Of a stretch of DNA of 6,554 nt, positions 1 to 6,554 are shown piece by piece. The translations under genes were made by a program, and so were the position numbers. The first letter of the stretch is position 1. Every line of letters begins with the position of its first letter. This DNA is from Rhodobiaceae bacterium (lineage in GTDB: Bacteria; Pseudomonadota; Alphaproteobacteria; Parvibaculales; Parvibaculaceae). The stretch is from positions 1 to 6,554 of the forward strand of contig NVSO02000024.1 of assembly GCA_002401305.2 (NCBI GenBank). Direction: 5' to 3'. The notes below the pieces were generated by a model. It was not told the origin of the DNA. It did not search any database and saw only the letters and a list, made by a program, of their open reading frames with translations.

Positions 1-297
1 CCTGACGTCTCTACCCGGCGTGACATCATCGAGAAACTATGGACGCAAGATGGGGTGTCTGTGGACCCGGTAGCCGCGGCAAAAGGTCATGAAGAAATTG
101 CTGCCATGGTGACAGGTGTTCAAACCAGCTATCCGGGGCACCGGTTCAATCTTGCTGGTGAAATAACAGAGCACCATGACCGCCTTCATTTCCGCTGGGA
201 GATGAAAGATGCGGACGAGAAGGTGCAATTGGCGGGGCTGGACAGTGTGCGGCTCGCAGAAAACCAATTTGCCGATCTTGCCGGGTTTTGGGTTTAA
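1..297 (+). CDS. SnoaL-like / NTF2-family protein, 5' end outside window
   Basis: The reading frame is open from base 1 to the TAA at 295-297, giving 98 residues of the C-terminal part. A GTG at 55 is a possible start. However, the residues encoded before it (RRDIIEKLW, then a D/G turn and VDP) match the first helix of small NTF2-fold proteins, so the real start lies left of the window, probably by 15-30 codons given the usual family length near 120-130 residues. Visible family-like features are IEKLW...VDP, the KGHEEI helix, PGHRF, and the strands HHDRLHFRWEM and LAGLDSVRL, ending in AGFWV. The fold is an alpha+beta cone with a hydrophobic pocket, used by polyketide cyclases, isomerases and many uncharacterised proteins. 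No catalytic residues can be assigned, so substrate and role are unknown. The gene converges on murJ and ends 73 bp before the murJ stop. The family call is by eye from the pattern and is fairly secure; any enzymatic name would be a guess. Confidence 0.8.
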   Translation, partial: PDVSTRRDIIEKLWTQDGVSVDPVAAAKGHEEIAAMVTGVQTSYPGHRFNLAGEITEHHDRLHFRWEMKDADEKVQLAGLDSVRLAENQFADLAGFWV

Positions 298-315
298 CAA
301 ACTTTGATGTGGAGT

Positions 316-352
316 GGTTTTCCCAACGGTCCTTCCGGTCGTTGGGAAAACC
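316..352. terminator. Perfect 13-bp inverted repeat between convergent genes, probable bidirectional terminator
   Basis: The arm GGTTTTCCCAACG (316-328) is exactly complementary to CGTTGGGAAAACC (340-352), around an 11-base loop that can pair a little further. It lies in the 73-bp gap between the end of the SnoaL-like gene and the end of murJ, so it would form a strong RNA hairpin at the 3' end of both transcripts. The T-run is on the 5' side of each arm and the A-run on the 3' side, the reverse of a classical intrinsic terminator, and no U-tract follows the stem in either direction. Termination is therefore inferred from position and stem strength; a 3'-end stabilising hairpin is the alternative. 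Confidence 0.6.
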
Positions 353-370
353 CTCATCGATGCTGAGCGC

Positions 371-1975
371 CTAAGCCTTACGCCGGAAGCCGCCTTTGAA
401 TTCCGATAGGCTGATGGCACCGGTTAGTTGGCAGACGGCGGCAAAGACAATCATGCCGCCTGTCACCAATAAGGCCAGCGCACTGACTTGCACCCAGAAA
501 GCTTCTTGGAACCATGGCTCAAGCAGTAGAGCTGCGCCCCATAAGCTTGCGCCCATGACTAAGGCTGCCAGCAAAATAAGCGGTACCCGTTTACGCAAAC
601 GGTTGTCGGCTTTGAAGTGACCCAGCGAGATGAGACGCGCGCCCAGCAAAAGAGTGTTGAGCCAAGCCGCTAATGTGGTGGCAAGTGCTATGCCAAAGAA
701 ACCAAGCCATTGGAACAAAACAATGGACAGCACGATGTTGACGCCGATTGAAATCAGCGCATACCGCATCGGCGTCGCGGTATCTTCGCGAGCAAAAAAG
801 CCGGGTGAGAAAACTTTGCTCAGCACAAAGGCTGGCAAACCAAACGCATAGGCCGAGAGGGCGAGCGCTGTGGCTTGTGTATCTGCGGCCCCAAAAGCCC
901 CGCGTTCGAACAGCACAGAAATTATGGATGTGGGAATGATGGCCAGCGCGACGGCCGCGGGCAAGGTTAAGAGCATGGCAAATTCAAAGGAACGGTTCTG
1001 CACACTTAACGCGCCGTCTTCGTCGCCGGATCGCAAGCGTCTGGCCAAATCTGGCAAGAGCACGATGCCAATGGCGATCCCCACCACGCCGAGCGGAAGT
1101 TGATAGATACGGTCGGCGTAATAAAGCCACGACACAGCACTTGCCTGAAGGGACGCGATGATGGTGCCGACGAGAAGATTGAGCTGGGTGACGCCTCCAG
1201 ATATGACGCCGGGAATGCCCAGACGAATGAGGCGGCGTACTTTTGGGGTGAGGCGTGGACGACGTAAATGTAAGTGGAAACCGGCACGGCGGGTGGCCAT
1301 CAGCAACATGAAGAATTGTGCTGCGCCTGCTACAGCGACCCCCCACGAGAGAACAAAACCGGGGTTATCAAAGAAGGGCACGACGACCAGCATTGCGCTG
1401 ACCAAAATGATATTGAGCAAGATGGGGGCGGCAGCTGCTGCCATAAAGCGGCCCAGCGAATTGAGGACGCCAGAGAGCAAAGCGGTTAGCGACATGAACA
1501 AGAGATAGGGAAATGCGATGCGGGTAAAGAACACTGCGAGCTCATATTTGGCGGGCATGTCGCCGCCATTCAACGTCACAACATAGGTGAGGTACCCCGC
1601 ATCGAAACTTTGGGGCAAGTCGGCAAAACCCGGTGCAATGGCAAACATCAACCACGGCATGGATAGCTCAGCGAGAAGCGTGAAGATAAGCAAGGTGGCG
1701 AGCAGAACTGAGAGAGCTTCTTGCGCAAAATTTCGGGCGGCGACTTTACCGCCCTCTTCTAACTCCCGCGCAAATAGGGGTACAAAGGCTGCGTTAAACG
1801 CGCCCTCGGCAAAAAGGCGGCGAAAGAGATTGGGAAACCGGAAGGCGACGAAAAAAGCATCCGCAATAGGGCCTGCGCCCAATACGCCTGCAATCAGGAT
1901 ATCGCGCACAAAGCCCATCACACGGGAAATCATGGTCATGCCACCGACGGTGGTGGCGGAACGGACAAGGTTCAT
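371..1975 (-). CDS. murJ: MurJ (MviN) lipid II flippase
   Basis: This is a 534-residue polytopic inner-membrane protein of the MVF family (MOP exporter superfamily), which moves lipid II from the cytoplasmic to the periplasmic leaflet for peptidoglycan synthesis. The N-terminus carries the family signature: SRVMGFVRD at 17-25, DAFFVAFRFPNLFRRLFAEGAF at 39-60. R18, R24, D39 and R52, which are functionally important in E. coli MurJ, fall at the same numbers here. The central-cavity arginine (E. coli R270) corresponds to R289 in YYADRIYQLP. The +19 offset comes mostly from a loop insertion near residues 124-143. Hydrophobic segments continue to about residue 520, consistent with the family's 14 helices, and the tail is short and basic. 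The length slightly exceeds E. coli's 511. The ATG is preceded by AAGAG (1982-1986) six bases upstream. The start lies 38 bp after the glnD stop, which suggests co-transcription. Confidence 0.97.
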   Translation of the reverse strand: MNLVRSATTVGGMTMISRVMGFVRDILIAGVLGAGPIADAFFVAFRFPNLFRRLFAEGAFNAAFVPLFARELEEGGKVAARNFAQEALSVLLATLLIFTLLAELSMPWLMFAIAPGFADLPQSFDAGYLTYVVTLNGGDMPAKYELAVFFTRIAFPYLLFMSLTALLSGVLNSLGRFMAAAAAPILLNIILVSAMLVVVPFFDNPGFVLSWGVAVAGAAQFFMLLMATRRAGFHLHLRRPRLTPKVRRLIRLGIPGVISGGVTQLNLLVGTIIASLQASAVSWLYYADRIYQLPLGVVGIAIGIVLLPDLARRLRSGDEDGALSVQNRSFEFAMLLTLPAAVALAIIPTSIISVLFERGAFGAADTQATALALSAYAFGLPAFVLSKVFSPGFFAREDTATPMRYALISIGVNIVLSIVLFQWLGFFGIALATTLAAWLNTLLLGARLISLGHFKADNRLRKRVPLILLAALVMGASLWGAALLLEPWFQEAFWVQVSALALLVTGGMIVFAAVCQLTGAISLSEFKGGFRRKA

Positions 1976-2013
1976 ACGGTTCTCTTAAATTTCTCTAGGG
2001 CTCTCTGCTCAGC

Positions 2014-4821
2014 TTATGCAGCTGACTTCTTTTTCCCACCTTTGGCGGCGACGGCTTTTCGAGGGCGTGATTTTTTCATTGGATCCGCCAAGGCTTCTAA
2101 GAGCTGGCGTTCAATTGAACGGAGCTTGGCAACATTGGTGATTTTTCCGCCCATAAGGTCAGACACATAAAATACATCCACCGCGCGCTCGCCATATGAG
2201 GTGACAAATGATGACGCAATTGTAAGGCCCAAATGAAACAATGTTCGGGTCAAGGCATGCAACAAGCCTGGACGGTCCAGTCCGTTGACCTCAATAACCG
2301 AATATTTGTCGGACGCGGAATTGTCAATATAGACATGCGGTTCAAAATTGAACGCTTCGAGAACCGGCTTGCGGCGCGTGCGGCTTTCAATCACATCAGG
2401 GGGGAGAATTTCACCCGCTAAAACTTTTCGGATCATTTCTTCCAGACGTTCGATCCGACGCCCTTCTGCGATCGCGCCAACATCAGGGTCTCGAACCCAT
2501 AATGTATCCAGCGCCATACCGTCACGTGTTGTGAAAATCTTGGCTTCTAAAATTTCCACGCCTGCCGCAGCACACGCCCCTGCAAACCGCGAGTACAGTC
2601 CGGGGTGATCTTGGGTAAAGAGTGTGACCTCGGTGGCTTCTCGGGCTTCATTTACAACAGCGGAGACAACAAGACCGTCTTCGGTTTCCTTACAATTGCG
2701 AATAAGCTCTGCGTGACGCACAAAGGTTTCTTGATCATAACCCAACCAATAGCCATTCATGTGGCGCGCCAGATAGTCTTCACGCTCTTTTGCATCCCAA
2801 TCTTGGATACGGTCGGTGAATACTGCTTTGGCATGCTCGGCCCGTTGAGTGCGGTTGATCTTGGTTCGACCGCCTTGCAACAATGTATCTGCTTCAAAAT
2901 ATAGCTGGCGCAAGAGCTGGTCTTTCCAACCATTGAAAACACCGGGGCCCACAGCTTTGATGTCCACGACAGTCAGCAGATATAGATATTTCAACCGTTC
3001 ACGGCTTTGGACGATGCGGACAAAATCGAGAATTGTTTTGGGGTCCGACAAGTCACGCCGTTGGGCAACGTCTGACATGACCAAGTGATTTTTCACCAGC
3101 CATGCAACGGATTCCGTCTCAGATTTTGACATGCCCAATTGCGGGCAGAGACGGCTGGCGATTTTGGCCCCTGCTTCGGAATGATCTTCTGGGCGACCCT
3201 TAGCGATGTCGTGCAAGAGCACCGACATAAAGACCACCGCACGGCTGGAGATGTTGCTCATCAATTCAACAGCCAGAGGATGTTCGTCTATTGTTTTACC
3301 GGTATCGATTTCCGACATGATGCCAATGGCGCGAATGAGATGTTCGTCGGCTGTATAGTGGTGATACATGTTGAACTGCATCAACGCGACAATGCGGCCA
3401 AAGTCGGGAATAAAGCGCCCCAACACGCCGGTCTCATTCATGCGGCGCAGAATGCGTTCCGGATCTTGTTTGGAACACAAAATTTCTAAAAAGATCCGAT
3501 TGGCTTCGGGGTTTTTGCGCAAACCCGATACAAGCTTGAGGGAGCGGGTCAGCAATTTGAACGCGTCGGGGTGGATCAAAATGTTGTGGCGGTCCGCAAC
3601 ATGAAATAACCGCATAATGGCGACCGGGTCTTTTTCGAATGTATCTTTCTTGACCACCGTCAAACGACCGCCTTCGACAGCAAAACCTTCAATGTCTTTT
3701 TTCTTGCGAGAGAAGGCTTGCATGATGCGGCCAATGCCGGGCTTCTTCTTTTTCTCTTGCATCTCAAGGGCATTGCAGAAAATACGGGTCAGATCTCCGA
3801 CATCTTTGGCGATGAGGAAATAGTGTTTCATGAAGCGCTCAACGCCCTTCATCCCATGGTGGGAATGATAGCCGAGCTGATTGGCCATTTCCGTTTGCAC
3901 GTCAAATGTGATGCGCTCTTCTGCCCGGCCGGTGATGAAATGCAATTCGCACCGGATCGCCCAGAGGAAGTTTTCGGCTTTTGTGAATACCTTCAATTCA
4001 TCTTTACTGAACAGTCCGGCTTTGATCAGCTCTTTGACATCTTTGGCCTGATAAACATATTTGCCAATCCAGTAGAGGGTGTGCAAATCGCGCAAGCCGC
4101 CCTTCCCGTCTTTGACATTGGGCTCTACCAAATAGCGGGACCGGCCGGTTTTTTCATGGCGCTCATCGCGCTCTGCCAATTTGGCTTCGACAAATTCAGT
4201 CCCCGTGCCGCGAATGACGTCCTTAGCAAACTTCTCTTCAAAATCGTCGAAAAGAGTTTTGTCCCCATGTAGAAAACGGGCTTCCAGCAAAGCGGTGCGG
4301 ATTGTCATGTCTTCCTTGGACAGGCGAATGCATTCGGTCACTGTGCGGGTTGCGTGGCCCACTTTGAGGCCCAAATCCCAAAGAAGGTAGAGGGAATATT
4401 CAACAACGCTTTCGCCCCAAGGTGTCTGTTTGTAGGGCAACAGAAAGAGCAAATCGATGTCAGAGCCCGGTGCGAGCAAACCACGGCCATAGCCTCCCGT
4501 CGCCACCAATGCCAGATGTTCGGCTTCGGTTGGGTTGTCGGCGGTGTGGACGTGCTCAATAATGAAGTCATAGAGGGCGCAGATGATCTTATCTTGCAGG
4601 TAGCAAATCGCTGCGGCGCAATCGGTCCCTTTGAACTTGCCGTCTTCCAATCGCACCCGAGCAAGGTCCCTGCCCTTGGTTTGATAAGCCTTTAAAGTTG
4701 CCAATAATTCCGTGCGGCGCGCGATCTCATTGCCTGCGTGGGTTTTGGCACATTGAGCGAGCGCTTCTTTTAAAGCGTCAACATCAATTATCTCTTTCAA
4801 AGTAGCGGGTCGCAGGGCCAT
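2014..4821 (-). CDS. glnD: GlnD bifunctional PII uridylyltransferase / uridylyl-removing enzyme
   Basis: This 935-residue cytosolic nitrogen sensor uridylylates PII proteins (GlnB/GlnK) when glutamine is low and removes UMP when it is high, thereby steering glutamine synthetase adenylylation and NtrB/NtrC. All expected domains are present in order. The nucleotidyltransferase domain has GGYGRG at 109-114 and S120-D121-I122-D123, the metal-binding aspartates. The GlnD linker domain has EPNVKDGKGGLRDLH near 233-247. The HD hydrolase domain has H487/H488 and H494, the HD pair H537-D538 (LLHDIAKG) and KNHL at 577-580. Two ACT domains, which sense glutamine in this family, lie at about 731-777 and 840-888, each with a D-x-PGL turn. 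The length is usual for alphaproteobacteria, with an extra basic tail from 916. The ATG has AAGAG (4828-4832) six bases upstream. A 423-bp spacer separates it from mutS, so its promoter is expected there; murJ follows closely. Confidence 0.98.
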   Translation of the reverse strand: MALRPATLKEIIDVDALKEALAQCAKTHAGNEIARRTELLATLKAYQTKGRDLARVRLEDGKFKGTDCAAAICYLQDKIICALYDFIIEHVHTADNPTEAEHLALVATGGYGRGLLAPGSDIDLLFLLPYKQTPWGESVVEYSLYLLWDLGLKVGHATRTVTECIRLSKEDMTIRTALLEARFLHGDKTLFDDFEEKFAKDVIRGTGTEFVEAKLAERDERHEKTGRSRYLVEPNVKDGKGGLRDLHTLYWIGKYVYQAKDVKELIKAGLFSKDELKVFTKAENFLWAIRCELHFITGRAEERITFDVQTEMANQLGYHSHHGMKGVERFMKHYFLIAKDVGDLTRIFCNALEMQEKKKKPGIGRIMQAFSRKKKDIEGFAVEGGRLTVVKKDTFEKDPVAIMRLFHVADRHNILIHPDAFKLLTRSLKLVSGLRKNPEANRIFLEILCSKQDPERILRRMNETGVLGRFIPDFGRIVALMQFNMYHHYTADEHLIRAIGIMSEIDTGKTIDEHPLAVELMSNISSRAVVFMSVLLHDIAKGRPEDHSEAGAKIASRLCPQLGMSKSETESVAWLVKNHLVMSDVAQRRDLSDPKTILDFVRIVQSRERLKYLYLLTVVDIKAVGPGVFNGWKDQLLRQLYFEADTLLQGGRTKINRTQRAEHAKAVFTDRIQDWDAKEREDYLARHMNGYWLGYDQETFVRHAELIRNCKETEDGLVVSAVVNEAREATEVTLFTQDHPGLYSRFAGACAAAGVEILEAKIFTTRDGMALDTLWVRDPDVGAIAEGRRIERLEEMIRKVLAGEILPPDVIESRTRRKPVLEAFNFEPHVYIDNSASDKYSVIEVNGLDRPGLLHALTRTLFHLGLTIASSFVTSYGERAVDVFYVSDLMGGKITNVAKLRSIERQLLEALADPMKKSRPRKAVAAKGGKKKSAA

Positions 4822-4910
4822 GACACTCTCTTTTTGTCAGAATAGACGTTTGGCGCAGCCTACCACGGCTTTGCTGGTACAGCCTTAACAGAGTAGAGAA
4901 TTGGTTCAAA

Positions 4911-4925
4911 ACAAAGGCCTTTTGT
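4911..4925. promoter_or_regulatory. 10-bp palindrome upstream of glnD, possible operator
   Basis: AAAGGCCTTT (4913-4922) is a perfect palindrome. It sits inside the near-palindrome ACAAAGGCCTTTTGT, which would be fully symmetric but for one extra T. It lies about 90 bp upstream of the glnD start, a plausible place for a regulator near the promoter. It matches no binding site I can name, and a palindrome this short can arise by chance. Confidence 0.2.
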
Positions 4926-5070
4926 GGGCTGCGTTCAAAATTTGTTTGCTCAATGTGAATCTGGCGGACAGGGGTGCTTCGCTTCGACGTCTGGGTGATT
5001 AAGGAACAATCACTCTGATGAAATATTCAGCTGCTGACTTCTGCTTTCGCAATATGGAAACTTTGGACTC

Positions 5071-5103
5071 TTTGTGACCGTTGGTCTCACCATTTGTGAC
5101 CAA
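5071..5103. repeat. Direct repeats of TTTGTGACC overlapping a 9-bp inverted repeat
   Basis: TTTGTGACC occurs at 5071-5079 and again at 5093-5101, start to start 22 bp, about two helical turns. The second copy lies in the right half of an imperfect inverted repeat, TTGGTCTCA (5081-5089) against TGTGACCAA (5095-5103), with 8 of 9 positions paired and a 5-base loop. The cluster is in the mutS-glnD spacer about 250 bp upstream of glnD. It could be a regulator-binding site, part of a dispersed intergenic repeat, or chance. Confidence 0.4.
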
Positions 5104-5224
5104 CAGACTCCCATGGAAATGCGAATAGGCAATTGTTCGCTCGTTGCGAATCTTAGGCCCTTGATTTGATCTGAATGAGCGAGTCGTTTGCGCGGCCCTG
5201 CCTAACAATGGCGCCCCACTCAAA

Positions 5225-5254
5225 CCCCTCTTAGGCCTGCGACCTTAAGAGAGG
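5225..5254 (-). terminator. Hairpin overlapping the mutS stop codon, probable intrinsic terminator
   Basis: In the minus-strand transcript CCUCUCUUAAGG (5254-5243) pairs with CCUAAGAGGGG (5235-5225). This gives 11 pairs with one bulged A and one G-U pair, closed by the 7-base loop UCGCAGG. The stem is followed directly by UUUG (5224-5221), a short U-run. The mutS stop codon (5247-5245) is inside the 5' arm. Position, stem and trailing U's together support termination of the mutS transcript; the short U-run makes its efficiency uncertain. Confidence 0.6.
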
Positions 5255-6554
5255 GCTTTCTGTTTGAGCGCATAGAGCACATCTAGCGCCTCACGCGGCG
5301 TCAAACTGTCGGGGTCAATCTCGTCCATCGCGTCGCGCAACGCACTTTGAAGGGCCGCAGACTTCGCTGCGGGCGAATCCTTGGCGCTGGCTTGAGCTTG
5401 GCTCAGGGAGAAAAGAGGCAGGTCATCGATAATTGCCTTAGTCCGTGTGCCCTCGTCACCAGATTCCAATGCGGCCAGCACTTCATGGGCGCGTTCGATG
5501 ACAACTTCAGGCAAGCCCGCCAACTTAGCGACTTGAATGCCGTAAGAGCGGTCGGCGGCACCGGGGGCGACTTCGTGGAGGAAGATGACATTTCCCTCCC
5601 ATTCTTTGACCTTCATGGTGGCATTGGCCAGATGGGGCAGCTTTTGGGTAAGGCTTGTCAGCTCATGGTAGTGGGTGGCAAACAATGACCGGCAGGCGTT
5701 GACCTCATGTAGATGTTCGACAGCGGCCCACGCGATGGACAGACCGTCAAAAGTCGCGGTTCCCCGCCCGATTTCATCCAAAATTACCAGAGAATGAGGG
5801 CTTGCCTGATTGAGAATGGCCGCGGTTTCCACCATTTCAACCATGAAGGTGGAACGGCCCCGCGCTAGATCATCTGCCGCACCAACCCGGGAGAAAAGCT
5901 GATCGACAACGCCGATATGGGCGTAACCTGCGGGCACATAGGATCCCATTTGCGCCATGATCGCGATGAGGGCGTTTTGACGCAAAAAGGTTGATTTACC
6001 CGCCATGTTGGGGCCTGTGAGCAACCAAAGGCGGTGATTGGAGCCTTTATCTGCCGATAAATCACAGGCATTGGCAACAAAGGGGCCTTGGCCTGCCGCC
6101 TCCAAGGCGGCCTCCACAACGGGATGGCGCCCTGCCTGAATTTCAAAAGCTAGCGTGCCATCAACTTTGGGGCGGCTATAGCGTTTTTCTTGAGCCAATT
6201 CGGCAAGGGCTGCGGTGACATCTAATTGCGCCAATGCGTCTGCTGCCGCAGAAATAGCGGAAACTTGCTTCATTGTTTCGCTTACGAGATGATCGAAAAG
6301 GTCTTGTTCGAGGGCTAGAGCGCGACCACCGGCTTCGGCAATACGGGTGGCAAGCTCTGATAATTCCACAGTGGTAAAGCGCACGGAACTGGCCAAGCTT
6401 TGACGGTGGATGTAGCTCTCAGAAAATGGTTCGGCCAATAATTTGGCGGCGTGACGCTCAGGCACATCGATGTGGTAGCCCAGCACATTATTGTGCTTCA
6501 CTTTAAGCGCTGTGATGCCGGTTTCTTCGGCGTATTTTATTTGCAAACCCGCCA
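5245..6554 (-). CDS. mutS: MutS DNA mismatch recognition ATPase, C-terminal half (5' end outside window)
   Basis: About 435 codons of the 3' part of mutS are present and the frame is open through the right edge. The TTG at 6544-6546 is an internal leucine, not a start. By alignment to E. coli MutS (Walker lysine K620 corresponds to residue 184, counting that leucine as 1), roughly the first 435 residues are missing, including the mismatch-contacting F-x-E domain. Present are clamp sequence [15 protein letters not shown] (14-28), core helices, and the ABC-type ATPase with Walker [11 protein letters not shown] (177-186). They are followed by the signature loop [17 protein letters not shown] (222-238), Walker [12 protein letters not shown] (253-263) and the H-loop THYHEL (291-296). 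[15 protein letters not shown] (332-346) and the C-terminal [18 protein letters not shown] motif complete it. MutS binds mispairs as a dimer and recruits MutL. No frameshift or missing catalytic residue is visible. The stop lies inside a terminator-like hairpin. Confidence 0.98.
   Translation of the reverse strand, partial: AGLQIKYAEETGITALKVKHNNVLGYHIDVPERHAAKLLAEPFSESYIHRQSLASSVRFTTVELSELATRIAEAGGRALALEQDLFDHLVSETMKQVSAISAAADALAQLDVTAALAELAQEKRYSRPKVDGTLAFEIQAGRHPVVEAALEAAGQGPFVANACDLSADKGSNHRLWLLTGPNMAGKSTFLRQNALIAIMAQMGSYVPAGYAHIGVVDQLFSRVGAADDLARGRSTFMVEMVETAAILNQASPHSLVILDEIGRGTATFDGLSIAWAAVEHLHEVNACRSLFATHYHELTSLTQKLPHLANATMKVKEWEGNVIFLHEVAPGAADRSYGIQVAKLAGLPEVVIERAHEVLAALESGDEGTRTKAIIDDLPLFSLSQAQASAKDSPAAKSAALQSALRDAMDEIDPDSLTPREALDVLYALKQKALS

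Larger units (their letters stand above)
4822..5244. other. mutS-glnD intergenic spacer, no convincing gene
   Basis: This 423-bp stretch separates the mutS stop from the glnD start. It should contain the glnD promoter and leader, but I found no well-spaced -35/-10 pair that I would defend on the minus strand. It holds most of the mutS-end hairpin (5225-5254), a repeat cluster (5071-5103) and a palindrome (4913-4922). The longest open frame (minus strand, 4999-5223, 74 codons) begins at TTG, has no properly spaced ribosome-binding site, uses many codons rare in the neighbouring genes (AGA, AGG, ATA, CGA) and shows no recognisable domain. I treat it as non-coding. I see no tRNA cloverleaf or known riboswitch. 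Confidence 0.7.

Noticed and set aside
55..57. GTG as the start of the SnoaL-like gene
   Set aside because: The frame is open upstream to base 1 and the upstream residues continue the NTF2-fold first helix, so this is an internal valine codon.
37..420. 127-codon open frame on the minus strand crossing the SnoaL-like gene, the hairpin and the end of murJ
   Set aside because: It is antisense to a recognisable coding region, overlaps the murJ 3' end in another frame, and its translation is low-complexity and basic.
1587..1988. 133-codon open frame on the plus strand opposite the murJ 5' half
   Set aside because: The translation is rich in Ala, Arg, Lys and Ser without family features and mirrors the codons of the conserved MurJ N-terminus.
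3718..4272. 184-codon open frame on the plus strand inside glnD
   Set aside because: It is entirely antisense to the well-conserved linker and early domains of GlnD. Long antisense frames are expected opposite a constrained gene, and no ribosome-binding site or domain supports it.
4855..4925. Possible sigma-70 promoter for glnD around TTGAAC and downstream T/A-rich hexamers on the minus strand
   Set aside because: No -35/-10 pair has both acceptable matches and 16-18 bp spacing; the best pairing has a poor -10, so I do not call it.
4999..5223. 74-codon open frame on the minus strand in the mutS-glnD spacer
   Set aside because: It starts at TTG with purines only about one base upstream, uses codons rare in the neighbouring genes, has no recognisable domain or hydrophobic pattern, and its start abuts the mutS-end hairpin.
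6544..6546. TTG as the start of mutS
   Set aside because: It encodes a leucine in the middle of the MutS clamp/core region; the frame continues through the right edge and the N-terminal half is outside the window.
1..6554. Hidden novel system (defence island, retron, CRISPR, mobile element, biosynthetic cluster)
   Set aside because: The window is almost fully explained by four recognisable genes with ordinary domain content. There are no spaced direct-repeat arrays, transposase or recombinase motifs, or unexplained long conserved frames.

Overview
The window comes from a bacterial chromosome, most probably an alphaproteobacterium of the Hyphomicrobiales (Rhizobiales) or a close relative. This rests on the character of the GlnD, MurJ and MutS proteins and on the order mutS-glnD-murJ, which is familiar from that group. 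Genus and species cannot be named from this sequence. It reads as core housekeeping DNA: I see no mobile element, CRISPR array, tRNA or rRNA, and no phage or defence genes.

Layout from left to right. A rightward gene cut by the left edge (1-297) encodes the C-terminal part of a small SnoaL-like/NTF2-fold protein. It converges on the leftward murJ gene across a short gap that holds a perfect 13-bp inverted repeat (316-352). Everything to the right is on the minus strand, read from high to low coordinates. First comes the C-terminal half of mutS (5245 to beyond 6554). A 423-bp non-coding gap follows, then glnD (2014-4821), then after 38 bp murJ (371-1975).

Function. MutS recognises mismatches in DNA repair. 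GlnD is the bifunctional PII uridylyltransferase/uridylyl-removing enzyme that reports glutamine (nitrogen) status. MurJ flips lipid II for peptidoglycan synthesis. The three proteins do not share a pathway; they are conserved neighbours. glnD and murJ probably share a transcript, because the gap is only 38 bp and both have an AAGAG ribosome-binding site six bases before the ATG. mutS is probably transcriptionally separate: a hairpin with a short U-run overlaps its stop codon, and a long spacer separates it from glnD.

No previously undescribed system is evident. What deserves a second look is small in scale: the two hairpins at transcript ends, a repeat cluster and a palindrome in the mutS-glnD spacer, a periplasmic-loop insertion in MurJ, a basic tail on GlnD, and a divergent clamp-binding motif in MutS.
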